Below are positions 8,413 to 17,928 of a stretch of DNA of 44,475 nucleotides, one piece after another; position 1 is the first letter of the stretch, and each line of letters begins with the position of its first letter. This DNA is from Acidianus hospitalis (GTDB taxonomy: Archaea > Thermoproteota > Thermoprotei_A > Sulfolobales > Sulfolobaceae), in contig JAWDOK010000008.1 of NCBI GenBank assembly GCA_046533895.1, forward strand, positions 1-44,475. The letters run 5' to 3'. A model generated the notes under the pieces. It worked only from the letters and a program-made list of their open reading frames with translations, made no database searches and was not told the origin of the DNA. A program made the position numbers and the translations under genes.

Positions 8413-8516
8413 ATGCTTAGAGTTTTTACCAGGATAATAAAAATAACCTATATAATCTATATATACAATAGAAGGATATATAAAATATGTAGAACCAGGG
8501 ATTAAGATCTAAGAGT

Positions 8517-8937
8517 ATGATTCGGAAAAATATAAATAGACCAAAAACTAGGGATATTTGCTGGGCATTCACCAGCTTTAACGGCCTTTATCATACTGAT
8601 AGGAATAGTTGCTTCAACTTTTGTAGTAGTTTATGTTGCTTACTCTTTAGTTTCAAGTTTATTTACTCAACAGCCCTCGATTATTCTTTATAGTAGTTGT
8701 GTCTTCGAGAATGGTACTCTTAAGGTCAACTTATTCTCTCCTAAGCAACTGACAGTAAGTTATGTTAAAATTAATGGCGAGGTATTTTACCCTGAAAATC
8801 AGATTATGATTTATACTGGAACTAATACCTATTATATCAATACTGAGGACCGGAATTTGTCTCCTCAGTCTAAGGTCATGGTTGAAATATTCTTTAATAA
8901 TGGTGAGGAAATAAGCTTCAATACTACAGTTATATAA
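8517..8937 (+). pseudogene. Type IV pilin-like protein with a frameshift near its start
   Basis: From 8536 an open frame reads GIFAGHSPALTAF, then a hydrophobic helix (IILIGIVASTFVVVYVAYS) and about 90 residues of beta-rich sequence ending FNTTVI. This is the shape of an archaeal pilin: short basic leader, class III signal, N-terminal helix. The frame has no ATG, GTG or TTG before the helix. An ATG at 8517 opens a different frame (MIRKNINRPK). Dropping one A from the A5 run at 8543-8547 joins them into MIRKNINRPKLGIFAGHSPA, a credible signal peptide. It is either a recent frameshift, slippage at the A run, or a non-standard start. A TnpB element begins about four bases after the stop. Confidence 0.55.
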
Positions 8938-8940
8938 CTG

Positions 8941-10118
<1,178 letters not shown>

Positions 10119-10243
10119 TGAGGAAATTTTGGCAAAAAAGTATTTAAATATAAGGGGGCTATCCATCCCCTGGCGAGGCTTTCCGCCCCCTTAACCCCTT
10201 TCTTTGTAAGCGCAGTATTTTTCATCATTTTACACAAGATCCT

Positions 10244-10560
10244 CTAAGCTAAAATATGTTTAGCATATTCTAAGGCTTTCTTTGTAGGCGAAATTCCCTC
10301 ATCTTCGTCACGTTCTTTTTCGGTCCTTAACCACATTGAAGCCTAGGTTACATAATTTAATTCTTCTCTTAGCCAATTTGTAATCTATCTTTACTAACCT
10401 TTAATAATTCTCTGGATCGTAGGTTTTTGTGCACTTAATAGATAACGCCCTTAACATTGACTTTATAGAGAGCTTTACTATCTCACCATAGAACGGGAAA
10501 TATTCTCTTTCAAGTTAGCGTAATCCATATTTGTCGATTGTAAATACTTTAATCGCTCTA
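10244..10560 (-). pseudogene. Decayed coding region next to the TnpB element
   Basis: Minus-strand translation gives protein-like segments broken by stops and shifts. One runs YFPFYGEIVKLSIKSML and continues to TKTYDPENY, then a TAA. After it, in the same frame, comes LVKIDYKLAKRRIKLCNLGF up to a TGA. A shifted segment, DEDEGISPTKKALEYAKHIL, ends at 10244. Together they look like the end of one helical protein. The family is not recognised. It explains most of the gap between the TnpB element and the next gene. Confidence 0.45.
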
Positions 10561-10614
10561 ATTTAACGTGGTTCAGTCCTTGGACTTTTTAACTCCGTTG
10601 CTAAAAATGATTTG

Positions 10615-11148
10615 ATGGAATCTAAAATACCTACTATTGAGAAACACAGAAATGCTTACGTAAAGATAAGGATAATAGAAAGTTTAGATGAGTTAGCTTT
10701 AGGATTAAAATTGCTAAAAGAAGGATTTAGTAGAAATTCTGCTAATAAAGTATTCCTTTCTTGGAAGGCTATAATTAGTGCGTTGACAGTCATGAATCTT
10801 GAAAAAATGCCTAGAAATGAAAAAGAGAAGGAATGGTATTATAAATCAGGCTTTCTTGCTCCTACCACTGGATTAAAAGGAATTTCGCAAAGGCTTGAAG
10901 AACTGGGATATAATGTAAACTCCCTAACTTCAGTTGCGTTAGAATTACATAGATATGCTTATAATGGCCTTTATAAAGGAGCCAGCGATTATTATGAAAG
11001 AGAAGAAGCTATTAACGATATCATTTACTTATCTAAGGAAATTATGAAGGTTATAAAAGAATTCTTTAAAGAATATTGGGATGAGGAAATTGAAAAGCAT
11101 TATAACCTTGCCGAGAAGGAATTAATGAGTAGTACTAAGAATCTTTAG
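10615..11148 (+). CDS. PaREP1/HEPN-like helical protein
   Basis: This 177-residue all-helical protein has the core ELALGLKLLKEGFSRNSANK, then VFLSWKAIISALTVMNLEK, recalling PaREP1 and related HEPN-fold proteins (paired long helices, an A/S-rich second helix). A second conserved-looking region is SLTSVALELHRYAYNGLYKG. It is not close to the two PaREP1 proteins at 3585 and 13876. ATG 10615 is chosen over the adjacent TTG 10612. It converges with the ATPase gene. The function is unknown; an RNA-related or defence role is only inferred. Confidence 0.6.
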   Translation: MESKIPTIEKHRNAYVKIRIIESLDELALGLKLLKEGFSRNSANKVFLSWKAIISALTVMNLEKMPRNEKEKEWYYKSGFLAPTTGLKGISQRLEELGYNVNSLTSVALELHRYAYNGLYKGASDYYEREEAINDIIYLSKEIMKVIKEFFKEYWDEEIEKHYNLAEKELMSSTKNL

Positions 11149-11176
11149 TGAAACTACGTTCAAGAGAAATTTTGCA

Positions 11177-12397
11177 TTACAGACTTTTCTTTATCCACAT
11201 TCTAGCAGAGTGCCTTAATCCAACTCTAGTAGGTAAATCCGAAGGTAAAGCGTATTTTCCTCTACCTAGCTTTATTACAAATCCGTAGTTAATGAGAGTG
11301 CCCAATAATTCGTTAAGCCTAGAATTCTCAATTTGCTCCTTAAATAATGAGTTAATTACATCCCTTATCTCGCTTAAACTTCCCTTATTCCCTAATCTTG
11401 ATAAGGCTAGAATTATTTCAGCGTATCTAGTAGGCGAATTTGAAGTTTTTAGGAATCTTGTGAAATCCTTTGAAACCTCCTTTGCTGCCTCTTTCAATAT
11501 TACTTTAATATCAACTTTGTGAGAATGTTTAACTGCATAAGAGTAACTCCTACCGAATAAAGCTAACCAACCTGGAATTCCGTCGAAAAGCTTCACTGCC
11601 TCATCTATAACTTTCTCATCCACAGCGATTCCTTCCTCTTTAAATCCTAGAGATAAAAATTCCTTTGAGGTCTCTTCATTGAACCTCTCTAACTTTATCC
11701 TAAAGAATTTCCTACCGAAGAAAGGTTTCTCTTCCTCAACTTGATTTAAAATTTCCTCAGTAACGCCTACAAAACTTCCGGAAACTACGATAACAGTATT
11801 GTCGCACCATTCGTAAATGTCATGTAAGAACGAACCAAGATCAAAGCCCTTCACTTTCTTAATATTTTGTATTTCATCAATAAAAACCACCAAGAATTTT
11901 TTATTATCTTTAGAAATTGAATCTAAAGCCCTAATGACCTCGTTGATATCTTGGGTATTAAATTCTCTCAGTTTTATTCCTATTTTTATCCAATTTAATT
12001 CTAGGATATCGCTAGGATCTACTCCTAGCCTATTTGCAATAATTCTAGAAACCTTACCTGCGAATGTATATTTTTTAATAGTATCAACAGCCCCTTCAAT
12101 GAAAATCCTCGAAAAAATATCCATTGGATATGATTTTTTATTCCCTATCTTTCCTAAGTTAATGGACAAAGAGATATAATCCGAGAGCTCATTAAGAGTT
12201 ACCCTGACAAGACTAGTTTTTCCTATCCTCCTTATCCCTAAAACTGCTGCAAAATCCTTGTGCAAAATTATATCCTTTAGTTCTTCAATTTCTTTATCTC
12301 TATCAAAGAAATCTTCCCTCCTTGATTTAGGTCTGGTGTCAAAGAGAATTTCCGCCACCGGAATTATTCCGGCACCGGAATTTTTAAGTTTTAACAA
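11177..12397 (-). CDS. Archaeal ATPase (ATPase_2/AAA type) with C-terminal winged helix
   Basis: This 406-residue P-loop protein has Walker A GIRRIGKTS at residues 54-62 and Walker B FLVVFIDEIQ at about 168-177. A sensor-like VVSGS strand and a C-terminal winged-helix region (IILALSRLGNKGSLSEI) follow. This is the ATPase_2 (PF01637) family, abundant in Crenarchaeota. A few members are linked to DNA repair or mobile elements, but most are of unknown function. It follows the DUF72 gene by 30 bases in the same direction. A second member lies at 28458. Its first codons hold a CCGGAAT inverted repeat (listed separately). Confidence 0.85.
   Translation of the reverse strand: MLKLKNSGAGIIPVAEILFDTRPKSRREDFFDRDKEIEELKDIILHKDFAAVLGIRRIGKTSLVRVTLNELSDYISLSINLGKIGNKKSYPMDIFSRIFIEGAVDTIKKYTFAGKVSRIIANRLGVDPSDILELNWIKIGIKLREFNTQDINEVIRALDSISKDNKKFLVVFIDEIQNIKKVKGFDLGSFLHDIYEWCDNTVIVVSGSFVGVTEEILNQVEEEKPFFGRKFFRIKLERFNEETSKEFLSLGFKEEGIAVDEKVIDEAVKLFDGIPGWLALFGRSYSYAVKHSHKVDIKVILKEAAKEVSKDFTRFLKTSNSPTRYAEIILALSRLGNKGSLSEIRDVINSLFKEQIENSRLNELLGTLINYGFVIKLGRGKYALPSDLPTRVGLRHSARMWIKKSL
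12358..12379. repeat. CCGGAAT inverted and direct repeats at the ATPase start
   Basis: On the plus strand ccggaattattccgg (12358-12372) is a perfect inverted repeat with a central T, followed at once by caccggaat, a third copy of the half-site. It falls within the first dozen codons of the ATPase gene on the minus strand. It could be an operator or a chance of coding sequence. Confidence 0.35.
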
Positions 12398-12427
12398 TGA
12401 AGAGATATAAAAACCGGGCTTCGATTC

Positions 12428-13141
12428 TCATCCTAGCATTTTCTTAAACCTTAAAGCGTCGTCAAAGGAATATATATTATTAAATAGGACGTAAATCGTT
12501 GTAGAAGAACTGCCTTTAACCATATCCTTCAATTTCTGCAAATCTTCATCAGTAAACTTATATGAGTAATTAACTTCTCCTTTTCCTATTCCGTGTAGCC
12601 TATAATACTTCATTTGAGTTAAGGAGTTATGCCTAAATGGATCAACTACGTGAATAACCCATGTCTTTTCTAAAACTTCCTTCAAAATGCTCTCATTATC
12701 GTACCAAGAGCCCCTAGGCTCCCAAGCATAAATAAAACCCTTCTCTAAAGTTGAGAAATAATCTATTAGCCTTTTCACGTTTTCCTCTGAAGGTTTAAAA
12801 GATGCAGGAGATTGAAAAACTATGATTTTGACATTTAATTCCTTAGCTTCCTTTAGCGTTACTTCGGTTGCCTCCTCAACTTCCTTAGTTTCCTTAAAGG
12901 ACCCAAAGTTCTCCTTATTTCCTTGGAATTTCTTCATCCTCTTATAAGTCGTCGTGTTATATTCGTGAGTTATTACTTGTAATGCCTTTAACGTTAGCTC
13001 TACGCGGTTCTCCTCCGCTATCTTTCTCCATCTACTTAGCGTTGTTTCACTGACCACGTCGTAAAAGGTTTGTTGAACTTCTAATACGTCAAAATATTTG
13101 AAGTGCTTATTAGTAAAACCACAAGTACCTACTTTTATCAT
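12428..13141 (-). CDS. DUF72 family protein
   Basis: This protein of about 237 residues begins MIKVGTCGF, the hallmark N-terminal strand of DUF72 TIM-barrel proteins. It also contains TFYDVVSETTLSRWR, VFQSPASFKP, FIYAWEPRGSWY and YYRLHG, all typical of the family. DUF72 proteins resemble UV-endonuclease-like TIM barrels but their reaction is not established. The frame is open 35 codons further upstream, but that part overlaps sfsA and lacks family similarity, so the start at 13141 is chosen. It lies between sfsA (28-base gap) and the ATPase gene, probably in one transcript. Confidence 0.88.
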   Translation of the reverse strand: MIKVGTCGFTNKHFKYFDVLEVQQTFYDVVSETTLSRWRKIAEENRVELTLKALQVITHEYNTTTYKRMKKFQGNKENFGSFKETKEVEEATEVTLKEAKELNVKIIVFQSPASFKPSEENVKRLIDYFSTLEKGFIYAWEPRGSWYDNESILKEVLEKTWVIHVVDPFRHNSLTQMKYYRLHGIGKGEVNYSYKFTDEDLQKLKDMVKGSSSTTIYVLFNNIYSFDDALRFKKMLG

Positions 13142-13169
13142 CCTTTTTTTCTCTTCACTTTCTTTTCTT

Positions 13170-13823
13170 TTAACCTTTACCGCATAATGGAATATCCCTA
13201 ACGTAGTATACCTTATTTTCTTCAAGTCTAAACTCCTTAATTTCAACTTCTAAGCCCTTGGCTAGCGCTAGATAGAAAGTTTCAGCAAACTTTTTATCAG
13301 TTTCAGCATTCGGAGAAAAACAACTTGCATCATCTCTCATTACCAAGACTAGAAGCTTAGCCTTCATTCCACTTTCCATTGCCTTCATTAACTCTTCCAA
13401 ATGCCTCCTACCTCTCTCAGTAGGTGCGTCAGGGAAAAGTGCTACTCCGTTCTTAATAAGCGTACAACCTTTCACTTCAACGTAAGTATTATCAAAAAAG
13501 AAATCTATTCTGCTTTCTCCAAGCTTTACTTCCGACCTCGAATTCTCTGGAAGAAATTTTTTAGCAATAACATTATGAATACTGGAGTCAGTTATAACCC
13601 ATCTTCCGTCCCAGGCAGCAGTCACTTGACAGGAAGTTTTCCTATTATTTTTCTCAGATGTTTCTCTTATAAGAATTTTATTTCCCGGGTAAATTAATTC
13701 CTTTAACCTTCCAGGGTCGTGAAGGTGACAAATTCTTCCACTTTTTGTTTTTACAATAAATCTGTTTAACCTTGCCTCAACAATGTCCTCCTTCAGCGTT
13801 TCCTTAAATTCGCAAACCAGCAT
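13170..13823 (-). CDS. sfsA: SfsA homolog (sugar fermentation stimulation protein)
   Basis: This 217-residue protein contains the SfsA motifs RLNRFIV, HLHDPGRLKEL and EVKGCTLI, then FPDAPTERGRRHLEELM. SfsA proteins have an OB-like N-terminus and a nuclease-like core with the D..EVK arrangement (here RIDFFFDN then YVEVKG); they bind or possibly cut nucleic acid. The start at 13823 (MLVCEFKETL) is chosen because the 25 upstream in-frame residues overlap the PaREP1 gene and do not look like the family. It is cotranscribed with DUF72 downstream. Confidence 0.9.
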   Translation of the reverse strand: MLVCEFKETLKEDIVEARLNRFIVKTKSGRICHLHDPGRLKELIYPGNKILIRETSEKNNRKTSCQVTAAWDGRWVITDSSIHNVIAKKFLPENSRSEVKLGESRIDFFFDNTYVEVKGCTLIKNGVALFPDAPTERGRRHLEELMKAMESGMKAKLLVLVMRDDASCFSPNAETDKKFAETFYLALAKGLEVEIKEFRLEENKVYYVRDIPLCGKG

Positions 13824-13875
13824 GTTAAAAAAGATACAGAACGTACTTTTAATTATTTGAGGTGATGAATTCCAA

Positions 13876-14337
13876 TTATACTTTCTGCGCATTTTCAAGG
13901 AGATTTTTAACGTCTTGAATTCTTAATCTGACATTCTCTAAATCTAATTTTCCTTCACGAAATCCCCAGACGTGAAGGACATAAGCCGAGTCCCAGCCTT
14001 CTTTAACCCATTTTCCGAGACTTAAGGCAAGCTTTCCTGCAGCGTTTGCTAAGCTGTAAGTGTACCATCTTCCTTCTCTCAACGCTTGTTGATACTCTGG
14101 TAGGTTAAACTTCTCTGCCAAAGCCTTAATCACTTCTTCAGCTACTTTATAAGCCTTTTCAGACGATTGAATTATATCGCCTTTTGAAAGGTAATCCTCT
14201 GCTTCGGATAAAAACCTCTTGGCAATTTCAAATCTAAGCTTAATACTATCTTGGGGATCTATTCTCGAAATCGCTGAGATGATTAGGTCTTCTACGTCTA
14301 TTCCTTTCTCCTCGGCTTTCTTTATTAGCTCTTCCAT
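13876..14337 (-). CDS. PaREP1 family protein, intact
   Basis: This 153-residue helical protein starts MEELIKKAEEKGIDVEDLI and contains SKGDIIQSSEKAYKVAEEVI and WDSAYVLHVWGFREGKLDL. It is the undamaged relative of the frameshifted gene at 3585-4051 and serves as its template. PaREP1 is a family of unknown function, expanded in Crenarchaeota and often next to mobile or defence genes; the helical hairpin with conserved S-S-E-K-A resembles HEPN proteins. It heads the leftward cluster with sfsA, DUF72 and the ATPase. Confidence 0.82.
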   Translation of the reverse strand: MEELIKKAEEKGIDVEDLIISAISRIDPQDSIKLRFEIAKRFLSEAEDYLSKGDIIQSSEKAYKVAEEVIKALAEKFNLPEYQQALREGRWYTYSLANAAGKLALSLGKWVKEGWDSAYVLHVWGFREGKLDLENVRLRIQDVKNLLENAQKV

Positions 14338-14425
14338 TAAGTCCTTTTCTTTTACTTGGATATATAGATATTTTCATTACCCTCTACCGACTAAAACTTA
14401 TTTTTCTCAATTTAATATCTTATAC

Positions 14426-14478
14426 AAGTGATGATAAGTTAAAATCCGAGCAGTGAAGAACGGTGTAGGGACTGAAAT
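14426..14478 (+). ncRNA. C/D box guide RNA
   Basis: Box C GTGATGA (14428-14434), 11 nt, D' CCGA (14446-14449), 3 nt, C' GTGAAGA (14453-14459), 12 nt, D CTGA (14472-14475). Guides are taagttaaaat and acggtgtaggga. The D' box differs at one base from CTGA; everything else fits an archaeal C/D sRNA. Target unknown. Confidence 0.6.
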
Positions 14479-14555
14479 CTAAATATAAATTAGCAATTCC
14501 TTATTGATACTATCGGGGAGGTTTATCTATTAATCGTGATTCTCGATGACGAATC

Positions 14556-14936
14556 TTGCAATTTTCTCACGATAACTTGAATCCTCATTTCTACTTATTT
14601 CTGCATAATCCACGATATAAGACGTTGTGTTTCTCAATAGGTGCGATAATTTCTTCCGTCCTTTTCCTATTCTTCGTGAGGGAAATTTTTCCAGTGCTCT
14701 TAGTATATGCGTTTTCAGCCTTCTTTGAATTTTTCGGAGTTTGGATTAGCGAACTTTATCCAATACAGGTTAGGGCTACCGGGGCAAATTTTACCTTATT
14801 GATAGGTAGGTTAATAGGAGGAGGTTTCGGAACTTTTATAGTTTCTTTAATTCCTCTGCAATTAAACGTCAGCTTAAGTCTGGATTTAATAATAACTTCA
14901 ATAGTTGCAACTATTGGAATCTCATTAATGAGATGA
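14556..14936 (+). pseudogene. C-terminal remnant of an MFS transporter
   Basis: Only about 126 codons remain. The part from FFVREIFPVLLVYAFSAFFE onward holds the MFS motif ELYPIQVRATGANFTLLIGR, typical of the helix 10-11 region of sugar or metabolite:H+ symporters, and ends ATIGISLMR. The first 30 residues are not membrane-like and probably come from unrelated sequence. A full transporter needs about 400-450 residues, so this is a truncated gene. Confidence 0.65.
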
Positions 14937-15005
14937 AATCTATTACGTCCTATTTTTCAATAAATTTTAACAGTGATTTTTAACTATTAACATTAAGAAA
15001 AGCTC

Positions 15006-15461
15006 ATGAGACTTTGGTCAATTCATCCAAAATACCTTGACGCTCACGGTCTTTTAGGCTTATGGAGAGAAGGATTACTTGCTCAAAAAGTTCTCCTGGG
15101 AGAGACAAGAGGTTATAAAAACCATCCTCAGCTAATAAGGTTTAAGAGAACGAGCGATCCTGTCCTTTATATTGGAACTTATCTTTATTACGTCTACCTA
15201 GAAGGAGTGAGGAGAGGGTACTCCTTTAATAAGGAGAAAATAGTTAAATACGACCTAACCTTGAGGATGCCGGTAACAGAGGGTCAAATCAATTACGAAT
15301 TCCACCACTTGTTAGAAAAGTTGAAAATCAGAAACCCTAAAATGTACGCAGAGTTACTCCAAGTTAAAATAATAGAGGTAAACCCTATATTCTTCGTCAT
15401 TAAAGGTGATGTAGAGGAATGGGAAAAGGTTGCATTTTTTAATACGCAGAATGCAATATAA
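15006..15461 (+). CDS. Pyrimidine dimer DNA glycosylase family protein (Pyr_excise)
   Basis: This 151-residue protein starts MRLWSIHPKYLDAHGLLGLW, the signature of the Pyr_excise family (T4 endonuclease V-like DNA repair enzymes and their uncharacterised relatives), followed by REGLLAQKVL and GYKNHPQLIRF. The family enzyme removes UV photoproducts by glycosylase/AP-lyase action. Whether this short archaeal form is active is not known. The end overlaps the open frame of the aldo/keto reductase, whose preferred start lies four bases after this stop. Confidence 0.75.
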   Translation: MRLWSIHPKYLDAHGLLGLWREGLLAQKVLLGETRGYKNHPQLIRFKRTSDPVLYIGTYLYYVYLEGVRRGYSFNKEKIVKYDLTLRMPVTEGQINYEFHHLLEKLKIRNPKMYAELLQVKIIEVNPIFFVIKGDVEEWEKVAFFNTQNAI

Positions 15462-15465
15462 TACC

Positions 15466-16266
15466 ATGAAGAAGTTTAAGTACTTTACAATCTCTGATCT
15501 AGCCTTAGGAACTTGGAAAATGGGTGGAGGTTTCTGGACTCCAAGTTACGAAAACGACGAAAGAGATGTGAACGCAATAAAGAAGGCTATAGAGCTGGGA
15601 ATTACGACTATTGACACTGCAGAAATGTACGGCGGAGGTCATGCAGAAGAATTAGTTGGCAAAGCGATAAAGGACTTCAAAAGGGACGACATCTTTATTA
15701 TAACTAAAGTTTGGCCAAACCACGCAAAGTACGAGGACGTAATAAAGTCAGCAAAGGCAAGTAGTTCAAGGCTAGGAACTTTCATAGACCTTTACTTACT
15801 TCACTGGCCTTCTTCCTCGGTACCAATATGTGAAACTATGAGCGCGTTTGAAAAACTTGTGGAAGACGGAATCGTAAAGTTCATTGGTTTGAGCAATTTT
15901 AAACCAGAAGGTATACAAAAGGCCAACGAATGCCTTAAGAAGTACGAGGTAACTGCAATTGAAAACCATTACAGCTTATTGGATAGGAGCGATGAAGATA
16001 CTCTGGAGTATGCGAAAAAGAACGGGATTGCGTATTTTTCCTATACTCCCTTAGAAAAGGGGAGAATATCAGAAATTAAGATACTAAACGAAATTGCTAG
16101 AAAATACAATAAAACACCAATTCAAGTTGCTTTAAATTGGTACATATCCATTGACGTTATGATTCCCATAGTTAAGGCAAGTAATATAAAGCATTTAGAA
16201 GAGAACGCCGGAGCAATGGGGTGGAAATTAAGTAAGGAAGATTGGGAAGCAATAGCTAAAGCTTAG
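15466..16266 (+). CDS. Aldo/keto reductase
   Basis: This protein of about 266 residues has the aldo/keto reductase TIM barrel and all four catalytic residues in order: Asp in TTIDTAE, Tyr in EMYGGGHAEE, Lys in IITKVWPNH and His in YLLHWP. The NADPH-binding end has PIVKASNIKHLEENAGA. It reduces carbonyls with NADPH in the cytosol; the substrate is unclear. In-frame ATGs exist at 15430 and 15451, but these overlap the preceding gene; ATG 15466 (MKKFKYFTISDLALG) starts the family domain. It is probably cotranscribed with the Pyr_excise gene. Confidence 0.85.
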   Translation: MKKFKYFTISDLALGTWKMGGGFWTPSYENDERDVNAIKKAIELGITTIDTAEMYGGGHAEELVGKAIKDFKRDDIFIITKVWPNHAKYEDVIKSAKASSSRLGTFIDLYLLHWPSSSVPICETMSAFEKLVEDGIVKFIGLSNFKPEGIQKANECLKKYEVTAIENHYSLLDRSDEDTLEYAKKNGIAYFSYTPLEKGRISEIKILNEIARKYNKTPIQVALNWYISIDVMIPIVKASNIKHLEENAGAMGWKLSKEDWEAIAKA

Positions 16267-16285
16267 GAAACTAGAGTAGTCCTCC

Positions 16286-16320
16286 CTGGAAGGGGCCAAT
16301 TTTTAATTTTCCTTTTTGCA
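16286..16320 (+). terminator. T-rich terminator-like stretch
   Basis: Shortly after the aldo/keto reductase stop, cctccctggaagg is followed by atttttaattttcctttttg. T-runs of this kind end transcripts in Sulfolobales. It separates the reductase from the DUF3800 repeat locus. Confidence 0.4.
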
Positions 16321-16377
16321 AAAGAAGTGACGTTATAACTTTAATACCTCTCGTGATAATATTTTATTGAAGATGTG

Positions 16378-16477
16378 GGGGGAGTTGTCTGGTGGATGCC
16401 AGGCGACAATGATCCCCAAATGATGCTAGAATGAAGGGGGAGTTGTCTGGTGGATGCCAGGCGACAATGATCCCCAA
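16378..16477 (+). ncRNA. Two identical 42-nt hairpin repeats before a DUF3800 gene
   Basis: Copies at 16378-16419 and 16436-16477 are identical, 58 bases apart start to start, with a 16-nt spacer. Each folds as nested stems: GGGGA/TCCCC outside, GTTGTC/GACAAT (one G-U) next, TGG/CCA inside, loop TGGATG. A TATA-like tttaata near 16341 could start an RNA just before copy 1. An AT-rich sequence after copy 2 (16478-16494) is placed as a promoter for the gene. This may be a structured RNA (type III antitoxin-like) or a DNA operator. Confidence 0.65.
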
Positions 16478-16513
16478 GTTTTATTATTTTTATTATCATC
16501 AGTTATTTTATTC

Positions 16514-17059
16514 ATGATAGTCATAGATGACGCTGGAGATCTAGGTAAGGGCAGTAAATACTTTGTTTTAGCAGGAGTTACAGTTTACTCAGATTGCAAA
16601 AAATGCCTTGAGGAAGCTTTAAAGGCTGCGAGAGTCAAGAAGTTCCATTTTATCAATGATTCACAAGAAGTAAGGAGAACCTTTATCAGTTATATATCAA
16701 AAATGGAACTGAAAGCAACAATTTACGTGTTGGAAAAAGCAGGAATTAAAACAGACGAGGGAATTTTGCTTTTCAACCTTTTAAGAAACGTTTTCCCCGA
16801 TGACGAAAAAGTCCTAGAAATAATAATTGATGATTTTCTAAATAATGAAAGAAAAAGAAGGGAGTTAGAAAATAAATTGAAATGCGAGGCATCCAAGTAT
16901 TTTAACAAACCTTGTAGGGTAAAAATGATGAGCGAAGCTTGCTTACAAGTTGCAGATTATTTCGCCTCAGTTTATTGGAGATATATAGAAAAATCTGACG
17001 ATTCTCTCTTTCTCTTGATAAAAAATAAAATTAAAAGAATAATATATGATATTCAGTAG
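16514..17059 (+). CDS. DUF3800 family protein A
   Basis: This 181-residue protein has the three motif blocks shared by the DUF3800 proteins in this window: an N-terminal strand with acidic residues, VIDDAGD (residues 3-9); KFHFINDSQEVRR (43-55); and LQVADYF (144-150). DUF3800 proteins are thought to have an RNase H-like fold, with the first Asp and the late A-D as possible metal ligands; no activity is established. ATG 16514 is used; an in-frame ATG at 16454 lies inside the second repeat and would add non-family residues. The AT-rich tract 20-36 bases upstream suggests a leaderless mRNA. Its place next to the repeats is the main clue to function. Confidence 0.72.
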   Translation: MIVIDDAGDLGKGSKYFVLAGVTVYSDCKKCLEEALKAARVKKFHFINDSQEVRRTFISYISKMELKATIYVLEKAGIKTDEGILLFNLLRNVFPDDEKVLEIIIDDFLNNERKRRELENKLKCEASKYFNKPCRVKMMSEACLQVADYFASVYWRYIEKSDDSLFLLIKNKIKRIIYDIQ

Positions 17060-17160
17060 TTCAAAACCACGAACTTTCTTCCCATTATAAAAGGCAGACA
17101 GTAAATATAGAAACATATGAGGTTGCCTTTAATCTTCACAAAAAGGTTATTGACTAATCC

Positions 17161-17442
17161 CTATGCCTTAGGTTGGGGAATAGCTTTCATGTTCTTCTGG
17201 AGTTCCTGAGCTATACATCCTATGTACTTAATGTTCTCATCGTCTATCTTTCCTATTTTGTAGAAGAACTTGAAGTTAATTATCTCCTTAGGTGGTCTGT
17301 AGGTAGATAATTGATCTTCAGATACATCCACTACCAAAGTTTTACTCGGATTTTCTAAAATTACTATCACGCTCTTCCAGTAAACGTAAGGGGTCTTGAG
17401 TCTATTTAAGCAGAACCAAGAAATTTTTGGCTTTAGAATCAA
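17161..17442 (-). CDS. Small hypothetical protein
   Basis: This is a 93-residue frame with mixed strand/helix character (VYWKSVIVILENPSKTLVVD, then FKFFYKIGKIDDENIKYIGC). No family was recognised. It resembles a small PH-like domain in its pattern of beta strands ending in a helix, but that is a guess. It begins 15 bases after the membrane pseudogene's stop on the same strand, so it was probably the second gene of that operon. Confidence 0.45.
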   Translation of the reverse strand: MILKPKISWFCLNRLKTPYVYWKSVIVILENPSKTLVVDVSEDQLSTYRPPKEIINFKFFYKIGKIDDENIKYIGCIAQELQKNMKAIPQPKA

Positions 17443-17457
17443 TGGAATCTCCCTGAA

Positions 17458-17928
17458 TTATTCCATCATGCCTTCTAGTCTTCTCATCCACAAGGATATG
17501 CCTATGGCTAAGGCATTGAAGAATATCATTGAAGACGCTAAACCTATTGCAAGAGGTCTGTTTGCCAGCGAAAGTGGTGGATTTGGCGACTGTCCGCTTA
17601 AGAAGAAAATTGCTAATATGACTGCAAATATAACTGAAGTAGATTTTATAATATTTAAAGTATAAATTCTTCTGATCATTATTTCCATGCCTATAATGAC
17701 GATTGCGTCAAACATAATAGAGAAGATTTGTGTACCTATTATGATAGATATTCTAGGGTTATTTAGGCTTGGCATAACACCGTTGTGTATATAAGAGAGA
17801 GTATGTCTCTTGAAAGTTAATCAGTGTTATTTCTAGAGCTAGGAACATAAATGCAGCTATTGATCCTAGTAAGTATACTCCAACAATACATATCTTAATT
17901 TCTCGATTAATGAATTAACAGAGTCCAT
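17458..17928 (-). pseudogene. Membrane protein split over three frames
   Basis: The segment 17775-17458 encodes about 105 residues with several membrane helices (FDAIVIIGMEIMI, SVIFAVILAIFFL). Upstream on the same strand, another frame encodes ICIVGVYLLGSIAAFMFLA and then LEITLINFQETYSLLYTQ. A third frame begins MDSVNSLIEKLR at 17928. Read together they make one four-helix membrane protein of about 155 residues with two frameshifts. If the 105-residue part is still expressed, it would start at ATG 17775 with TATA ttatatac about 20 bases upstream. Family unknown. Confidence 0.5.

Noticed and set aside
15430..15465. Upstream start of the aldo/keto reductase
   Set aside because: The extra residues overlap the Pyr_excise gene and do not resemble the family; ATG 15466 fits better.
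17100..17145. GTGAAGA on the minus strand as half of a C/D RNA
   Set aside because: At 12 nt downstream there is CTCA/TCAT instead of CTGA, and no C box upstream.
17396..17665. 89-codon plus-strand frame
   Set aside because: It is antisense to two minus-strand reading frames that have better protein character (membrane helices).
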